Notes under the pieces: model-generated
Database searches by the model: none
What the model saw: the letters and a program-made list of their open reading frames with translations, nothing else
Told to the model about the DNA's origin: nothing
Assembly (NCBI GenBank): GCA_963921825.1
Contig: OY997596.1
Span: forward strand, 32,231,932 to 32,295,931
Length of the DNA stretch: 64,000 nt
Source: Erodium maritimum
Lineage: Eukaryota > Streptophyta > Magnoliopsida > Geraniales > Geraniaceae
Direction: 5' to 3'
Program-made: the position numbers and the translations under genes
Shown here: positions 21,408-32,052 of the stretch, in pieces
Numbering within the stretch: position 1 is the first letter of the stretch
How the letters are laid out: the number at the start of each line of letters is the position of its first letter

Positions 21408-21766
21408 TACAAATAATTAATAAAAATAAAAGATTTCAAACTTATCAAAAAATTATTAGGAATTTAAAAAAATAAATAATCAAATATATAAAAAAGAATT
21501 AATAAAAATTTGTAAGAAATGATTTTTGTAAACAATGGCATTTTCATAAATAAATGATGGTATTTTCGTAAATATTTGAAAGGTAGAGTTGGATTTAGGG
21601 TTGAGGGTATTTTTGAAAAAACTAACAAAATATGGATGGAAAATTAGACGGCAGGGGTTTTGCGTTAATTTTCGGAACATTTGAGTATATATTGGTTAAA
21701 AAAAATACATGGGGGTAGGTATTAGTTAATCGTGATAAGTTTGGGGTATGTATTTGTAGTTTACCC
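21408..21766 (-). repeat. MULE right terminal inverted repeat
   Basis: The partner of the left arm, readable as its inverse complement over about 360 bp. Divergence between arms is low in the outer 170 bp (for example CTTGTCACGA versus TCGTGATAAG) and higher inside. Confidence 0.88.
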
Positions 21767-21775
21767 AATGATGAA

Positions 21776-22126
21776 TCTAAGAAGATGACTTTGTGGAGAA
21801 ACAAAACTGAGTTTTAAATGAAATTGTTTTTCTATAAACAAAACTGAATTTAATTGATGAAATTATCTTTTATAAACAAAATTTATTTTTAAAAATAAAA
21901 ATAAAACTATATTTTTAATATAAATTGATTTTTTTTATATTGAAATTGATTTTTTAAAATATTTTTATAAATAAAACTGTATTTTTAAAATAAAATTTTG
22001 ATTTTCAAAAATATAGTTTCATTTTGATTTAGAAAATATAAAAACAAGAGTGGATTTTAGGGTTGGAAAGAGATTTAGGTTTTGATTCAGATTGGAGAGA
22101 GATTTAGGGTTGGAGTTGAATTTAGG
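21776..22126. other. AT-rich spacer with TTTAGGGTTGG-type motifs
   Basis: No gene. Long A/T runs to about 22040 are followed by three to four loosely repeated GGATTTAGGGTTGG / GAGAGATTTAGG words (22050-22130). These words also occur in the MULE arm, so this is probably part of an older related element. Confidence 0.4.
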
Positions 22127-22310
22127 GTTGGATAACTAAGGGCATTTTGGGTATTTTAGAAAAAGTTAACAGAAAATGGATGGAAAAACTAACGGAAGGG
22201 GTTTTTAGTTACGAGTTGTAACTTCAGGTATGTATCAGTTAAAAAAACTTAAAGGTAAACATCAATTAATCATGCCAATTTTAAGGTATGCATTTGTAGC
22301 TTGGGAACAC
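22127..22310 (-). mobile_element. Diverged MULE terminal repeat relic
   Basis: The sequence resembles the right MULE arm at about 21590-21766: a GGGCATTTTGGGTATTTT block, then AACAGAAAATGGATGGAAAA, ACGGAAGGGGTTTTTAGTTA, and a GGTATGCATTTGTAG end. The matching left arm was not found. The intact MULE at 20315 may therefore have inserted inside, or beside, an older relative. Confidence 0.55.
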
Positions 22311-24834
22311 TGAAATTCCAACAAAAACATATAAGCTACAAAAAACTGGATAAGGCGTACAAACTTTGTTTGGTAAGTCATTCATATTATTCTTTGGTAC
22401 TAACGGTACGAAGAAAAGGTGATCACATTTAGAAGATCAACCTAAAAACAAGTATAGCAAAAACAAATTACTTGTGGCACAAGTAATTGAACATATAAAG
22501 AAAGTAAAGGAAACAGTGTGCCGAACTTCTCTGCCACCAAACGTAAGATACTTCCTTGTTCAAGAGAGTTGTTGCTCGAATCAAACCGAACAAATGTTGC
22601 TGAATCTGAAGAAAAAGCTCAGCAACCGATTCATTCGAACCATTAAAAACCCTTCCATTCCTGCGAATCCATAAATTCCAAGCAACAAGATATTTAATTT
22701 TCACCTAATTCGAACACCAAAGTTTATTACCCAAACCTTGCCAAATGAGAATCAACTCTGCCACTAAAAAAGAAAGGACCATAATAATACCCCACCATTA
22801 ATGAATTCTCATCCAAAGAGAACAATCAAAGGAGCAATGTAAAATTATTTGCTCAGAATCCGAAAAAACCTCTTGACATGTACTGCAAAACATATCAACT
22901 AAAGAGATGCGGCTCCCTCTCCCCTCCTGAAAAAAGAAAGAAGGCAAAGCTCTATGAAGAACTAACCACATTAGCATTCCATACTTCGCAGTCAATCTCT
23001 AATGCATAAAAACTGAGCCCATGAAGGAGAAGTTATAGAAGGACCTTCTGATAAACCATACACCATTGTGGAAGAGAAGTGAGGTGCCTTTGTCCAAACA
23101 ATGGTGTCATGCAAGTTAAAAGGGAAAAGTCTAACGTTACTCAGGTGGCTCATGAAAAGTAAAGCCTATTCATCCTCATACAAAAAATCGCGACGAAAGC
23201 CCGCCGCCCAAATCCTATTAACACAAACATCATCGATCCTCTTTTTCTTTGTAGTGGCAATAAAGTATAAACATGTAACATGTACACATAAAGGCAAATC
23301 GCCCAGACAAACGTTTTCCCTTAGTAAAAATCTTCTGTTATTTCCAACCTTCCACTACAGACTATGATTAACAAATAAATGAGGAAAAGAGTGATCCTTG
23401 GCTAGATCAATAATATGGGAAAATAACGACGATTATCTGGATTTATCACCCTTTGTAAAATATCAATCATCTAGCCTCCAATCAAACTTTTCACAAATGA
23501 CTCTTTTCCACAAAGAGTCTGATTCATCAGTGAACCTCCAAAACCATTTGCTCAAAAGACTTTTAGTCACTTGTTCCATTTTCCCGATTCACATACCTCC
23601 TTGTGTCTTGGACTTAGTAATATCTTTCCATGAAACTTTATTTAAGGATCTTCCAGCCACACTCCCACTCGAAAGAAAACGACGTTTCCATTTTTAAGTT
23701 TAGCAATCACACTCTTAAGAGCCTGAAAAAGAGACATGCAAAATACAGGAATAGAGGCCAAAGTCGAATGGATCAGAACATGTTTGCATGCCATATGTAA
23801 TAACTTCATTTTCCAGAGATCAAGAGCCATTTTAAACATTTGGATCACAGGAGTCCAAGTGGCCACACGTCGGGGATCAGATCCCAAAGAGAAACCCAAA
23901 TAACACACTGCAGCTTGCTAATTTCACAACCAAGAATTTCTGACACCACAACCTCCAATAAAGAACACGAGTTAAGTAAAACAGCTCTGGATTTAGAATA
24001 ATTTATCTTCAAGCTATAAGCCAATTGAAACAAATCCAATGTGTTCTTGAGATTCCTTAAATTATCCTCACCCCCGAGAAAAAAGAGTAAATTATCGTCT
24101 GCGAATTGCAGATATGATACTATGAAGCCATTAACTCCTAACCAAACACCTCCAAAATCACATGATCTTAGCCCCTCTTAAATAATTTGATGGATCTTCT
24201 CAACTACCAACAAAAATAGTGATGGACATGATAGACATCCCTGACGCATTCCGTTATCAATTACGAAATTAGAACTCAAGCATCCATTAATTAAGACTAA
24301 AGGAAGGCTGAAAGCATTTGAACATCCAAGATCTCCAAAGACAATCAAAACTCATGCAGCCCATAACTTACTCCAAATAATCTCAGCAAAGCTTTTCATA
24401 AGATTTTCTAAAGTCGAGTTGTAACAAGATAGATTCGGCTTTTGTCTGTTTTATTAACTATAACACCTCAGACGCTATTAGAACCACATCAACGAGTTGT
24501 CTCTCGGGTACAAAACCACTATGAACGTCCCCAATCAGGCATGACAGAACTACCTTTAATCTATTAGAAAGAGTCTTAGATAGTATACTATATAAGGCGT
24601 TTAAATTAAGCTAATGGGATGCATCTCAATTAACCTCTCAAGATTCAAAACTTTAGGGGTTAAAGTTAAGAAATTCAAGTTTAATCCTTTTTTGATTAAA
24701 ACTTTCATGCGAAATTACTAGATGAATTTTAAAAATCATTCTCCACAATGTCTTAATGCTCCTTGGGAATATTAGAGGATAAAACCATCAGGGCCTGGCG
24801 ATTTTGAACTGCCACAACCCGAAATAGCTCAATT
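22311..24834 (-). pseudogene. LINE-D: minus-strand LINE ORF2 relic
   Basis: Read on the minus strand from 24820 down, the blocks are a fingers motif (SPGPDGF-like, about 24810-24780), a QGCLSCPS-like remnant of the RQGDPLSP block (about 24243), a catalytic block LQFADDNLLF (about 24100-24075), the thumb region LKINYSKSRAVLLN (about 24015-23970), a LPLYCMSL-like block (about 23735), zf-RVT (about 22995-22800 with Cys pairs and HC), and a WNLWIRRNGRVFNG C-terminal block (about 22680-22640). Stops and frame changes are numerous. The 5' side is cut at 24834 by the Copia-1 LTR. No A tail is evident at the 3' side. Confidence 0.8.
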
Positions 24835-26493
24835 TGTTAGTCTTAGAGCCCGTAATTCAATCATCAACATCCAAAAGTATATATCGTCATTAAAAATAAA
24901 AATAAAGTGTCTTTATGTATTACTTATGTGTTGGAGTTAATATATCAATGTGTGTTCAGATCTATGCCCATCATGCGAAGTAGAACCATAGATCGAGATG
25001 GACCACACTCGATAGGTCCCTAGTCAACAAAGTTTAACTAAAAGACGCTAGTATGAAAGATAACTCTTCATGGCTTATGTTCTATTTAGTCATTAGAATG
25101 AGTTTCCGGAGTATGATCATAAATCTCATGTGGGACATGATATTGGAAGACACGACATGAATATGCGCCATAGATCAAGTCATGAACATATTCATTGTCG
25201 TAGGTTGTCATGTATTCTTAGACCAAGGAGTATTTGTGATTACTATCCAGTAAACAACAGAGTTTGACCTGAGCCCAACATTGCCCGTAACAGGGCTTGC
25301 ACAACGACTAGGATTGGCTTCGGGACGGATTGCATGAGTGACACGAAAGACGGCTAAGGGAATTATTCCTCATACTACAGTATGGGAAAGATATCGGTTC
25401 TCGGCTGCTTGATCGAGAGTGATTGATGGAAAAGCATTGTCATACACATGATACAGGGTATCATGTATTCAGTCATCTCACATTTCAATGAATAGTGATT
25501 GAGAATAATAAGGATGACTATTCTATGCCTTATCTCAATAAGGATATGTTGAGATAAAAGGATAATGACATAGACGATAGAAATGTTCGAATCGACAGGT
25601 TCAATTCGTTATGCAGTGTCAGGCAATACTAAAGTCTCGTTAGTTGCCACTTATGTAGGATCTAGTAAAATGAGATTTTATGTTGATCTACCGACATGCA
25701 TAAACCTAAGGGTCACACTAGAGGATTAAACTCATTAACACACTTATAGAGAATGACGTAGAGGGAAGTTGACACGGGACATGACCAAAATTGTGTTTTG
25801 GGTTATGTGCTCGTACGTAATTAGGACTTTATAGATCGAGACAAGACTTGGAGTCTTGGGATTGACCGCGTCGGATAATGTTGGACATATCCAGGATCTA
25901 ATGCGTGGAGGCGATGAGCGCGTCACGGGACCTCTTCGAGAATGGCCACTGGCCATCACCCGCGAGGCCCATGCCACCAAAGTCCCATGAAACAACCTAG
26001 TTAAGTCTTAACTAAATGGTTCTAACTAATCTAGTTAGATTATGTAGTTGGTGATTCAATCCACCAACTTCTATCTACTTTACACCATCCTTTGTCTTAT
26101 TTATTATTATTATATTATGTTGATGGGATTAAATGACATAATATTCATCTTTTTCAAAATAAGAGATATAACACACAAAAAGGAAGACAACTTCTCCTTC
26201 TCCCTCTCTAGAATTTCGGCCAAGACTTCTCCTTCCTTTTTTTTGTGTGTTCTTGAGTCCTTTAAGCTTAAAACTACGTGGATTTGATTCCTTGGAGGAT
26301 ACGTAGGCGTCTTGGAGACTCAAGACAAATCATTCTTTACCCGATGTTTTTGGTTTGGTAAGAAATTATGTTGAAGTTTTGTCTTGTTATCCTAATCTAT
26401 GGTAGGTTATTCATGGTTTTAATGGTCTGTTGGTGTTGTTTGTTATTTTGCTGTGAGTTATGCTCATCTCAAACCCTACCTCGAGACCCAACA
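24835..26493 (+). repeat. Copia-1 5' LTR, 1659 bp
   Basis: It starts TGTTAGTCTTAG and ends ACCCAACA, directly before the PBS. The start matches the 3' LTR start at 39970 (TGTTAATCTTAG). The family is also present inverted at 7865-9441 and 51396-52570. Start and end follow the TG...CA rule. Confidence 0.88.
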
Positions 26494-26494
26494 G

Positions 26495-26505
26495 TGGTAT
26501 CAGAG
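26495..26505 (+). promoter_or_regulatory. Copia-1 primer binding site
   Basis: TGGTATCAGAG one base after the LTR end is complementary to the 3' end of initiator tRNA-Met, the common primer of plant LTR retrotransposons. Confidence 0.88.
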
Positions 26506-26506
26506 T

Positions 26507-28025
26507 CGTGTTACCTTCGAGATTCACAAGACGGAGTATAAGTTTATGTTTGGCATATTATTTTGCAAAATTGTTTGACAACATGTTCTAGTTTATTTCT
26601 GATGGGTTTGTTGCATGAAAAATGGAATTTCGAAAATTAATTCAAATCTGAAAATTTTGGACAAAGTTTGATTTTTCGGGTCATGAGAGCGGGACTCTCG
26701 GGGAGTCGAACCCGTGACCGAACGGGGCTCTGTTGGAAGGATCTTGGCCGAGCGTGACCATTGGATGGTCAGAACGCCGAGCCAAACCTTTTATTTAGTC
26801 ATGACGAGTTTGGAACCGTCTTGATGAACTCAAAAATCAATGTCTAAAAGTTTCAATTTTGAATGGTTTCGATAAACCGAGCATTAGTTTTTTTTTTCGA
26901 AACTTGGCAATTACTTAAGACCAGAAATTCACATGATGTTTGATAACATGGTTGTTTTATAACACATTGTGTGATGTGATGTTGGCATTGTGCACGTAAT
27001 AACACCATGTTGGTTTTATTTACTTTATCTCTTTTCACGACATGCAAGTTGTGAGAGTTAGTGTGTAATTATTCTTTAAAAGTGTGGCCGTCGCACCACT
27101 TAATTGTAATAGTTATTATTTTCCGACCTGCGAGTCATGCATTCAATTGTAATATTTTTCTCAAGATGAAGAAAGAGCAGTAAAGATCAATTGGTGGTTT
27201 TTCGGGTTTTGGCATCGGCTTGGAGTCGGTGGAACTCAAGAAGTGAGTGGGAGTTAATTTAGGGGGATATTACATGCACATTTATCGCTTTATGATTGGT
27301 TTATTTTTTGCGTGAGTAATTCTAAATGTTTGTTAGAATCGCATGGTTAACTTTAAATTCCGAGCATAACCCCTCACATGCAAAGATAAAATTGGTTTTA
27401 ATCATTGTTTGTGGGCCCTTAGAACCGTCTTTTCATTGGATGAAGTTGTCGAGTTCAAAGTATGAATTACATTGGATGTAATTGGAGGTATCAATACATT
27501 GATTTGTAGTTTTTGTGCTCTTGGCATCTAGAAAGTGTCAAAGTTTTAAACACAACCGGACAAGTAAAATTTGGGTCATTTCAAATACCTTCCAATTCTC
27601 AACACCTTACTACCTCCCTGTCTGATGGGTGTCATGAGCGCATCCATAAGAAAGCGGGGTAGTAGGTTTGGATGACATATGTGGGTGTCGTGCGCCTTAG
27701 CAGAACACCTAGATAGTGACGGGCCATGGTTGAAAATTGGTGGACCCGGCTATAATTCTCAGCCAAGGTTGAGCTAGGGTATCAGATAGGGTAAGCCGTG
27801 TACATATCTACATAACCCTAGCCAAGAGTTTCATTGGATGTGATTTGACGGGGTCCTACCCACATAGCTCGATTAAGTGGTGAGCCTTCGTTCAACTTGA
27901 TCGAGTGAATCATGAATCTTGGTTGTAGATTCTAAAAGTTTAGAATCGATTGGTTGTTGTTTAAGCTTGATCTTCAGAAAATTTATTCAGTTTGCTGATT
28001 AAATTTTATATGTTGTATAGATCAA
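26507..28025 (+). other. Copia-1 untranslated leader
   Basis: About 1.5 kb between the PBS and the gag ATG with no usable open frame. The same leader, inverted, is in Copia-2 (49786-51382), which confirms it is element sequence and not host sequence. It contains the CCTCCCTGTCTGATGGGTGTC and CTAGCCAAGAGT blocks shared by both copies. Confidence 0.8.
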
Positions 28026-28316
28026 ATGGAAAAAGTAAACAATATTTTTTCATTAAAAACCATAATTGACGAGGTCAAGCTTAATGGGACTAACTATCTG
28101 GACTGGTACAGAAATTTGAGTATAATCCACAAATATTAAGGCAAATAATATACCATGGACAAGGCTATCCCTCATGTACTGAAAATGAAGGGGCATCTCT
28201 AACATCTTAATGGACAGGGTCTTAAGATATAATCAAATATGTCAGCAGATGGGGTTATAAGCTGCGATTCTCGTGCACATGTTGTGTTCACTATGAACTA
28301 TCACATGCATAATATA
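28026..28316 (+). pseudogene. Copia-1 gag, N-terminal part
   Basis: ATG at 28026 opens a Copia gag with the characteristic LNGTNYLDWYRNL block (about residues 19-31). A TAA at 28137 and frame changes follow. Recognisable residues (VLKMKGHL and then MNYHMHNID) run up to the Gypsy-1 insertion site. Gag would form the virus-like particle. The continuation is at 36597. Confidence 0.82.
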
Positions 28317-28321
28317 GACAT
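28317..28321. repeat. Target-site duplication GACAT of Gypsy-1 (partner 36597-36601)
   Basis: A perfect 5-bp direct repeat abuts the 5' LTR start (TGTAATAACC at 28322) and the 3' LTR end (GGGGCGTGACA at 36596). Confidence 0.95.
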
Positions 28322-29225
28322 TGTAATAACCATTGTGGCCGTGTGGGGCCCACGTGCTCAGGTGATCGGGTTTTGTGTTTCGGGTAGTTTAAAACGTTTC
28401 ACGGACCATTTATCTTTAACCGAATCGAAAATTGGAATTAGATTGGAAAAGTTGTAATTAACGGGTTTTAGAAACTTTAAACGTTAATTAATTGACTCGG
28501 AAGTCGGAATTCGATTCCGTCAAGTACATTGGGTTCCTTGAACTATTCTAAGACCGTAGAAACGAAAACGGGGACTTTTGGAGCCCCAGGAGGCAATTTA
28601 CAAAACCCGGGCAGATTCGCCATGTCGGGCGAATCGGGCCTTTACAGGTCTTTTGTCGATAATGTCAAGTAATTGGGAAGTTTGGGAGTGATCGACATTG
28701 TCGGGGTTACGTTTGGGCGTTAAGTTTATTGACTTTCGGTTTATTCGTACTAGTTTAAAAGTGAGTTAAAATTGTGTTCTTTTAGATCGTGCTGCGGACC
28801 GAGGCAAAGGGCAGCTCGGTGATTGACTGGGATTACATCGGGGTTTAGTGGAGCACTTTTGGAGTTATATACGAGGTAGGGAAAAGTAGCCGGATCTCGG
28901 CCCTGACTAGGGAAAGTTAACAGTAGAATTGCATGTGACACCGGGGTGTCGTGGGTTGAGTAGGTTTATTTAAATATTAGAAAAGCATGATACGGGATCG
29001 TAGCAATTATTGGAAAAACATGTGACACTTAGTAGTGTCGTAGGAGCAGAGAACTTAGCGATGTTAGAATTACTGGATGCATATGACCATGCCCGGAGGT
29101 TGTTTGTGAACTTATCGATATTAGGAGTACTGGAGGCATATGACCATGCCCGGAGGTTGATTGAGAAATTGTTGATATTAGGACTGTTGGAGGCTTTGGT
29201 TAAGCCGGAGGTTGATTGTTTACCT

Positions 29226-29640
29226 TTGGTGTTTTGGGTGGCCATGAGAGCCCGTACTTTACTGTTGAGTCTTGGGTGACCATGAGAGCCCGTGTTTGAC
29301 TGTTGAGTCTTGGGTGGCCATGAGAGCCCGTGTTTGACTGTTGAGTCTTGGGTGGCCACGAGAGCCCGTGTTTGACTGTTGGTGTGTCTTGGGAGGCCGT
29401 GAGTGCCTGTGGGGTTGTTGAACCTGTGTCCTTACTGTTGGTGTGTCTTGGGAGGCCGTGAGTGCCTGTGGGGTTGTTGAACCCGTGTCTTTATCGTTGG
29501 TGTGTCTCGGGAGGCCGTGAGTGCCCGTGGGTTGTTGAGCCGTGAGTTACTGTTGGTGTGTCTTGGGAGGCCGTGAGTGCCTGTGGGGCTGTTGAGTCCG
29601 TGTTTTATGGTTGGTGTCTTGGGTGGCCATGAGTGCCTGT
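29226..29640 (+). repeat. Tandem repeats in Gypsy-1 5' LTR
   Basis: At least three 38-bp units starting GTTGAGTCTTGGGTGGCC (29264, 29302, 29340) are followed by three to four longer units carrying TTGGGAGGCCGTGAGTGCC. The 3' LTR counterpart (about 35340-35700) has one long unit fewer. A second array (29729-29960) repeats an ACAGGTCGACCGCCTGG ... CGACTGGGATC unit about four times. Confidence 0.88.
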
Positions 29641-30249
29641 GGAGTGCTGAACCTGTGTTGTTACTGTTTTGTTGAACTTGCTTATGATTGTGATTGTGGT
29701 TACCTGAGTGAGAGAGGTTACTGAGGCAGGTCGACCGCCTGGCCCGACTTTATGTCGGGGAAGCGCGTGAGTGAGGGAAATTGTAAGACAGGTCGACCGC
29801 CTGGACCGACTGGGATCGGAAAGGGCGAGGGACAGAGAGATTACTGAGACAGGTCGACCGCCTGGACCGACTGGGATCAGAAAGGGCGAGATACATAGAT
29901 GGTTACTAACAGGTCGATCGCCTGGCCCGACTGGGATCGGAAAGGGCGAGAGAGACAGAGATTGGTTACTGAGCAGCTGGATGCGATCCTTTGTGATCTT
30001 GTTTGGTGTGCGACCCTTTGTGATCTTGGGTGTTGCATGGTGGTCTTTTGAGTCCTTGGAAGGGGTCGTAATCGTTGTGTCGGGTCCACTTTACGTGTCC
30101 GAGTGTTGAGTTGGTAAAGGAAGGTAACAGTGGGTGTATGTTCAGTCAGAGTACTTGGGTTGGGGACAGTGTCCCCCGGTGTTGACTGTATTATTGGTGT
30201 TACCGGCATTGTCTGCTAATTATGCCGTAGTCAGTCTGTTATCCGTGGT

Positions 30250-30267
30250 GGTGAGCGAACGCTCACC
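30250..30267. repeat. Conserved LTR palindrome GGTGAGCGAACGCTCACC
   Basis: An 8-bp stem with an AA centre. Identical or centre-inverted copies stand at the same LTR position in all four LTR copies (14343-14360, 30250-30267, 36303-36320, 43172-43189). Each is followed by a CCCCTAG...GC and CTTTTCCTACAGGTAC block (read in LTR orientation) about 290 bp before the LTR end. It may be a regulatory site or an RNA hairpin. Confidence 0.75.
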
Positions 30268-30546
30268 CCTAGCTGCTTTTCCTACAGGTACTGATCACAG
30301 GACGGACTAGGTGAGCTCTCGAAGCTTGTGGAGCTAGGAGCGGAGTCCGGGTTTAGTCTTTTGAGTCTAGTGACGGATACCTTGTACTATAGTCCACGTG
30401 TTGGGACGTATTTTTTAAGTTGTAAATATTATTTTGTTTAACTAAATGGAGTTTTTAAAGTGTTTATCCAAAACAGGTCTTATTGTTTTATTATTTTAAA
30501 TGTTCGTGTCCCGAGTTCGGTTTACTGAAATTGGGGCGTGACAGCT

Positions 30547-30558
30547 TGGTATCAGAGC
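30547..30558 (+). promoter_or_regulatory. Gypsy-1 primer binding site
   Basis: TGGTATCAGAGC three bases after the 5' LTR end is complementary to initiator tRNA-Met. The same site follows the Gypsy-2 LTR. Confidence 0.93.
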
Positions 30559-30559
30559 T

Positions 30560-32052
30560 CGAGGTTTCACACCTCGGACTGTCCGTCAATTAGGTGGGGA
30601 GGGTCGAGTCAGTGTAGACCCGTAGTGTTATGAGTCCTGGTTGGGTTTGCGTTTATGTGCAGTGTTTTATTGCTGGCTTGCCGATTGTTGTTGGTGCTTG
30701 AAACGTTTTTAAGCTATCGCGGGTCGACTCAGGAGCGCTCCTGTAGTCGAACGTGACGGTGCTGACATCAAGTCGATACAACGTAGTTCGGGGACGCCTG
30801 GACCGGGTTGTGACTGCGTGATGTCAAGTCTGAGGTTTTAAAATAAAAAGGGGAAAGTTTTGAATTGGTGGGCCCGGTGGGCTTGTCTTGATTTTGTTTG
30901 ACGCCGTGGGCGTTTGTGTTTGACTTTGATTGGCCCGGTGGGCGTGGTTCGGTGTTGGTTGGCCCGGTGGGCGGGTATTGTTGTTACTCGGCTGTGTTGG
31001 CTTGTGTTTGAGGTCAGTCTTGAGTTGCCGTAACTGTGTTATGTGTTTAGTGGTTGTTGTCTGCGACGTACTAGAGTACGGGTCGCTATTAGCCGGGAAA
31101 GTTACGAATACCCTAGGGTAGACATAGCGGGTGTAAGTAGCGCGAAATCATTACCGCTACATTATCGGGGTCACTGGTTTGGCCCGGTAGATGGAATGGG
31201 ACGTTTTGGTTGCCGGCCCGGTAAGGGGTCCGGCAGGTATTGGGCGCCGGCCCGGCCAGGTTCCCGGCCCGGAGAGTGGCATGGCAGGGGTCGTGTACCG
31301 GCCTGGTCCAATGAGCCGTTTTTAAACTTTTGGTGGTTATTGTTTCGTTGTGCGTTTAGGGTTGCGGTTGTGTGACTCGGTTCACGTCCGTGCGGTTTGA
31401 GCGTTGGTTTTACGTGTTTGTGTTCGCGGTCGTGGGTTGTAGAGGCCTTAGGCTCGGTGTTAAGGGATGAGGTCTTGGGTTCGAGACTCGTCGATAACGC
31501 ACGGTAGTGGTACGGTGCCTCGGTGTGAGAGTCTCACCACGGAGAGAGGTTAGGGTTGGTGCGCTGCGGCGTCATACGAACCAAGTTTTCCCTATGTAAA
31601 CAGGTGTTCGAGTTTTCCCTCGCGTGAACGGGTGATTGAGGTTTCCTTCATGGGAGTGGGTTAATTGGGGTTCCCTACACGATCGAGTAACTGGGGTATC
31701 GATGTTGTGAGCAACAGTGTTGGCTTAGTTGAGAACATGATCCCCGTTTGAGGTTTCCCTACGTGATTGGGTCTTTGGGGTATTGAGGTTGTGAACAATA
31801 GCGATTAATGAATTGAGGAAGGGCTTCCCGTGTCGAGGTTTATCTTACGTAAGCGAGTACTTGAGGTGGTTGACGTGAGCAGTGTGACGTTTGGCATCCG
31901 GTTTTGAGGTAGTGGTTTGCCCTGGCTAGATCGGTAAGTCTTTAGTGCGTTACTAGTATGCCATAATCGAACGGGTGTCCGTGGAGCTGAGCATAACGCT
32001 CATCCCCTTTACTACTTTTCCCGAAAGGGACGAGTAGCGAACACTGGTTTGG
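30560..32052 (+). other. Gypsy-1 leader, no gag
   Basis: It matches the Gypsy-2 leader (43480-44640) in several blocks: GAGCGCTCCTGTAGTCGAAC, CGTAGTTCGGGGACGC, TTGGCCCGGTGGGCG and a reduced set of GGCCCGG...CCGGCAGG repeats near 31190-31300. After about 31380 the similarity weakens, and the expected gag is not found, so the gag region appears to be deleted or replaced. Confidence 0.7.

Larger units (their letters stand above)
20315..21766. mobile_element. Non-autonomous Mutator-like element (MULE), 1452 bp
   Basis: The element has long terminal inverted repeats (about 20315-20670 and 21408-21766) beginning GGGTAAACTACAAATACATA, with a perfect 9-bp target duplication. There is no transposase. 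The core (about 20790-21260) is clearly more GC-rich than the arms. It contains exon-like words and overlapping open frames on both strands of up to 100 codons. Pack-MULEs carry host gene fragments between such arms, and this core is a candidate captured fragment. I cannot name its source. Mobilisation would need a MURA-type transposase supplied from elsewhere. Confidence 0.88.
28322..30543 (+). repeat. Gypsy-1 5' LTR with internal deletion, 2222 bp
   Basis: It retains the first ten bases TGTAATAACC and then jumps to ATTGTGGCCG, which is base 1003 of the 3' LTR (34444). CC is present at both edges of the missing segment. A roughly 60-bp unit is duplicated relative to the 3' copy near 29400-29510. 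It ends GGGGCGTGACA directly before the PBS. Confidence 0.92.

Noticed and set aside
28970..29359. Minus-strand 129-codon open frame in the Gypsy-1 5' LTR, with a near-identical one at 35082-35471
   Set aside because: It lies across the LTR tandem repeats and is copied only because the LTRs are copies. The translation is repeat-driven and has no domain.
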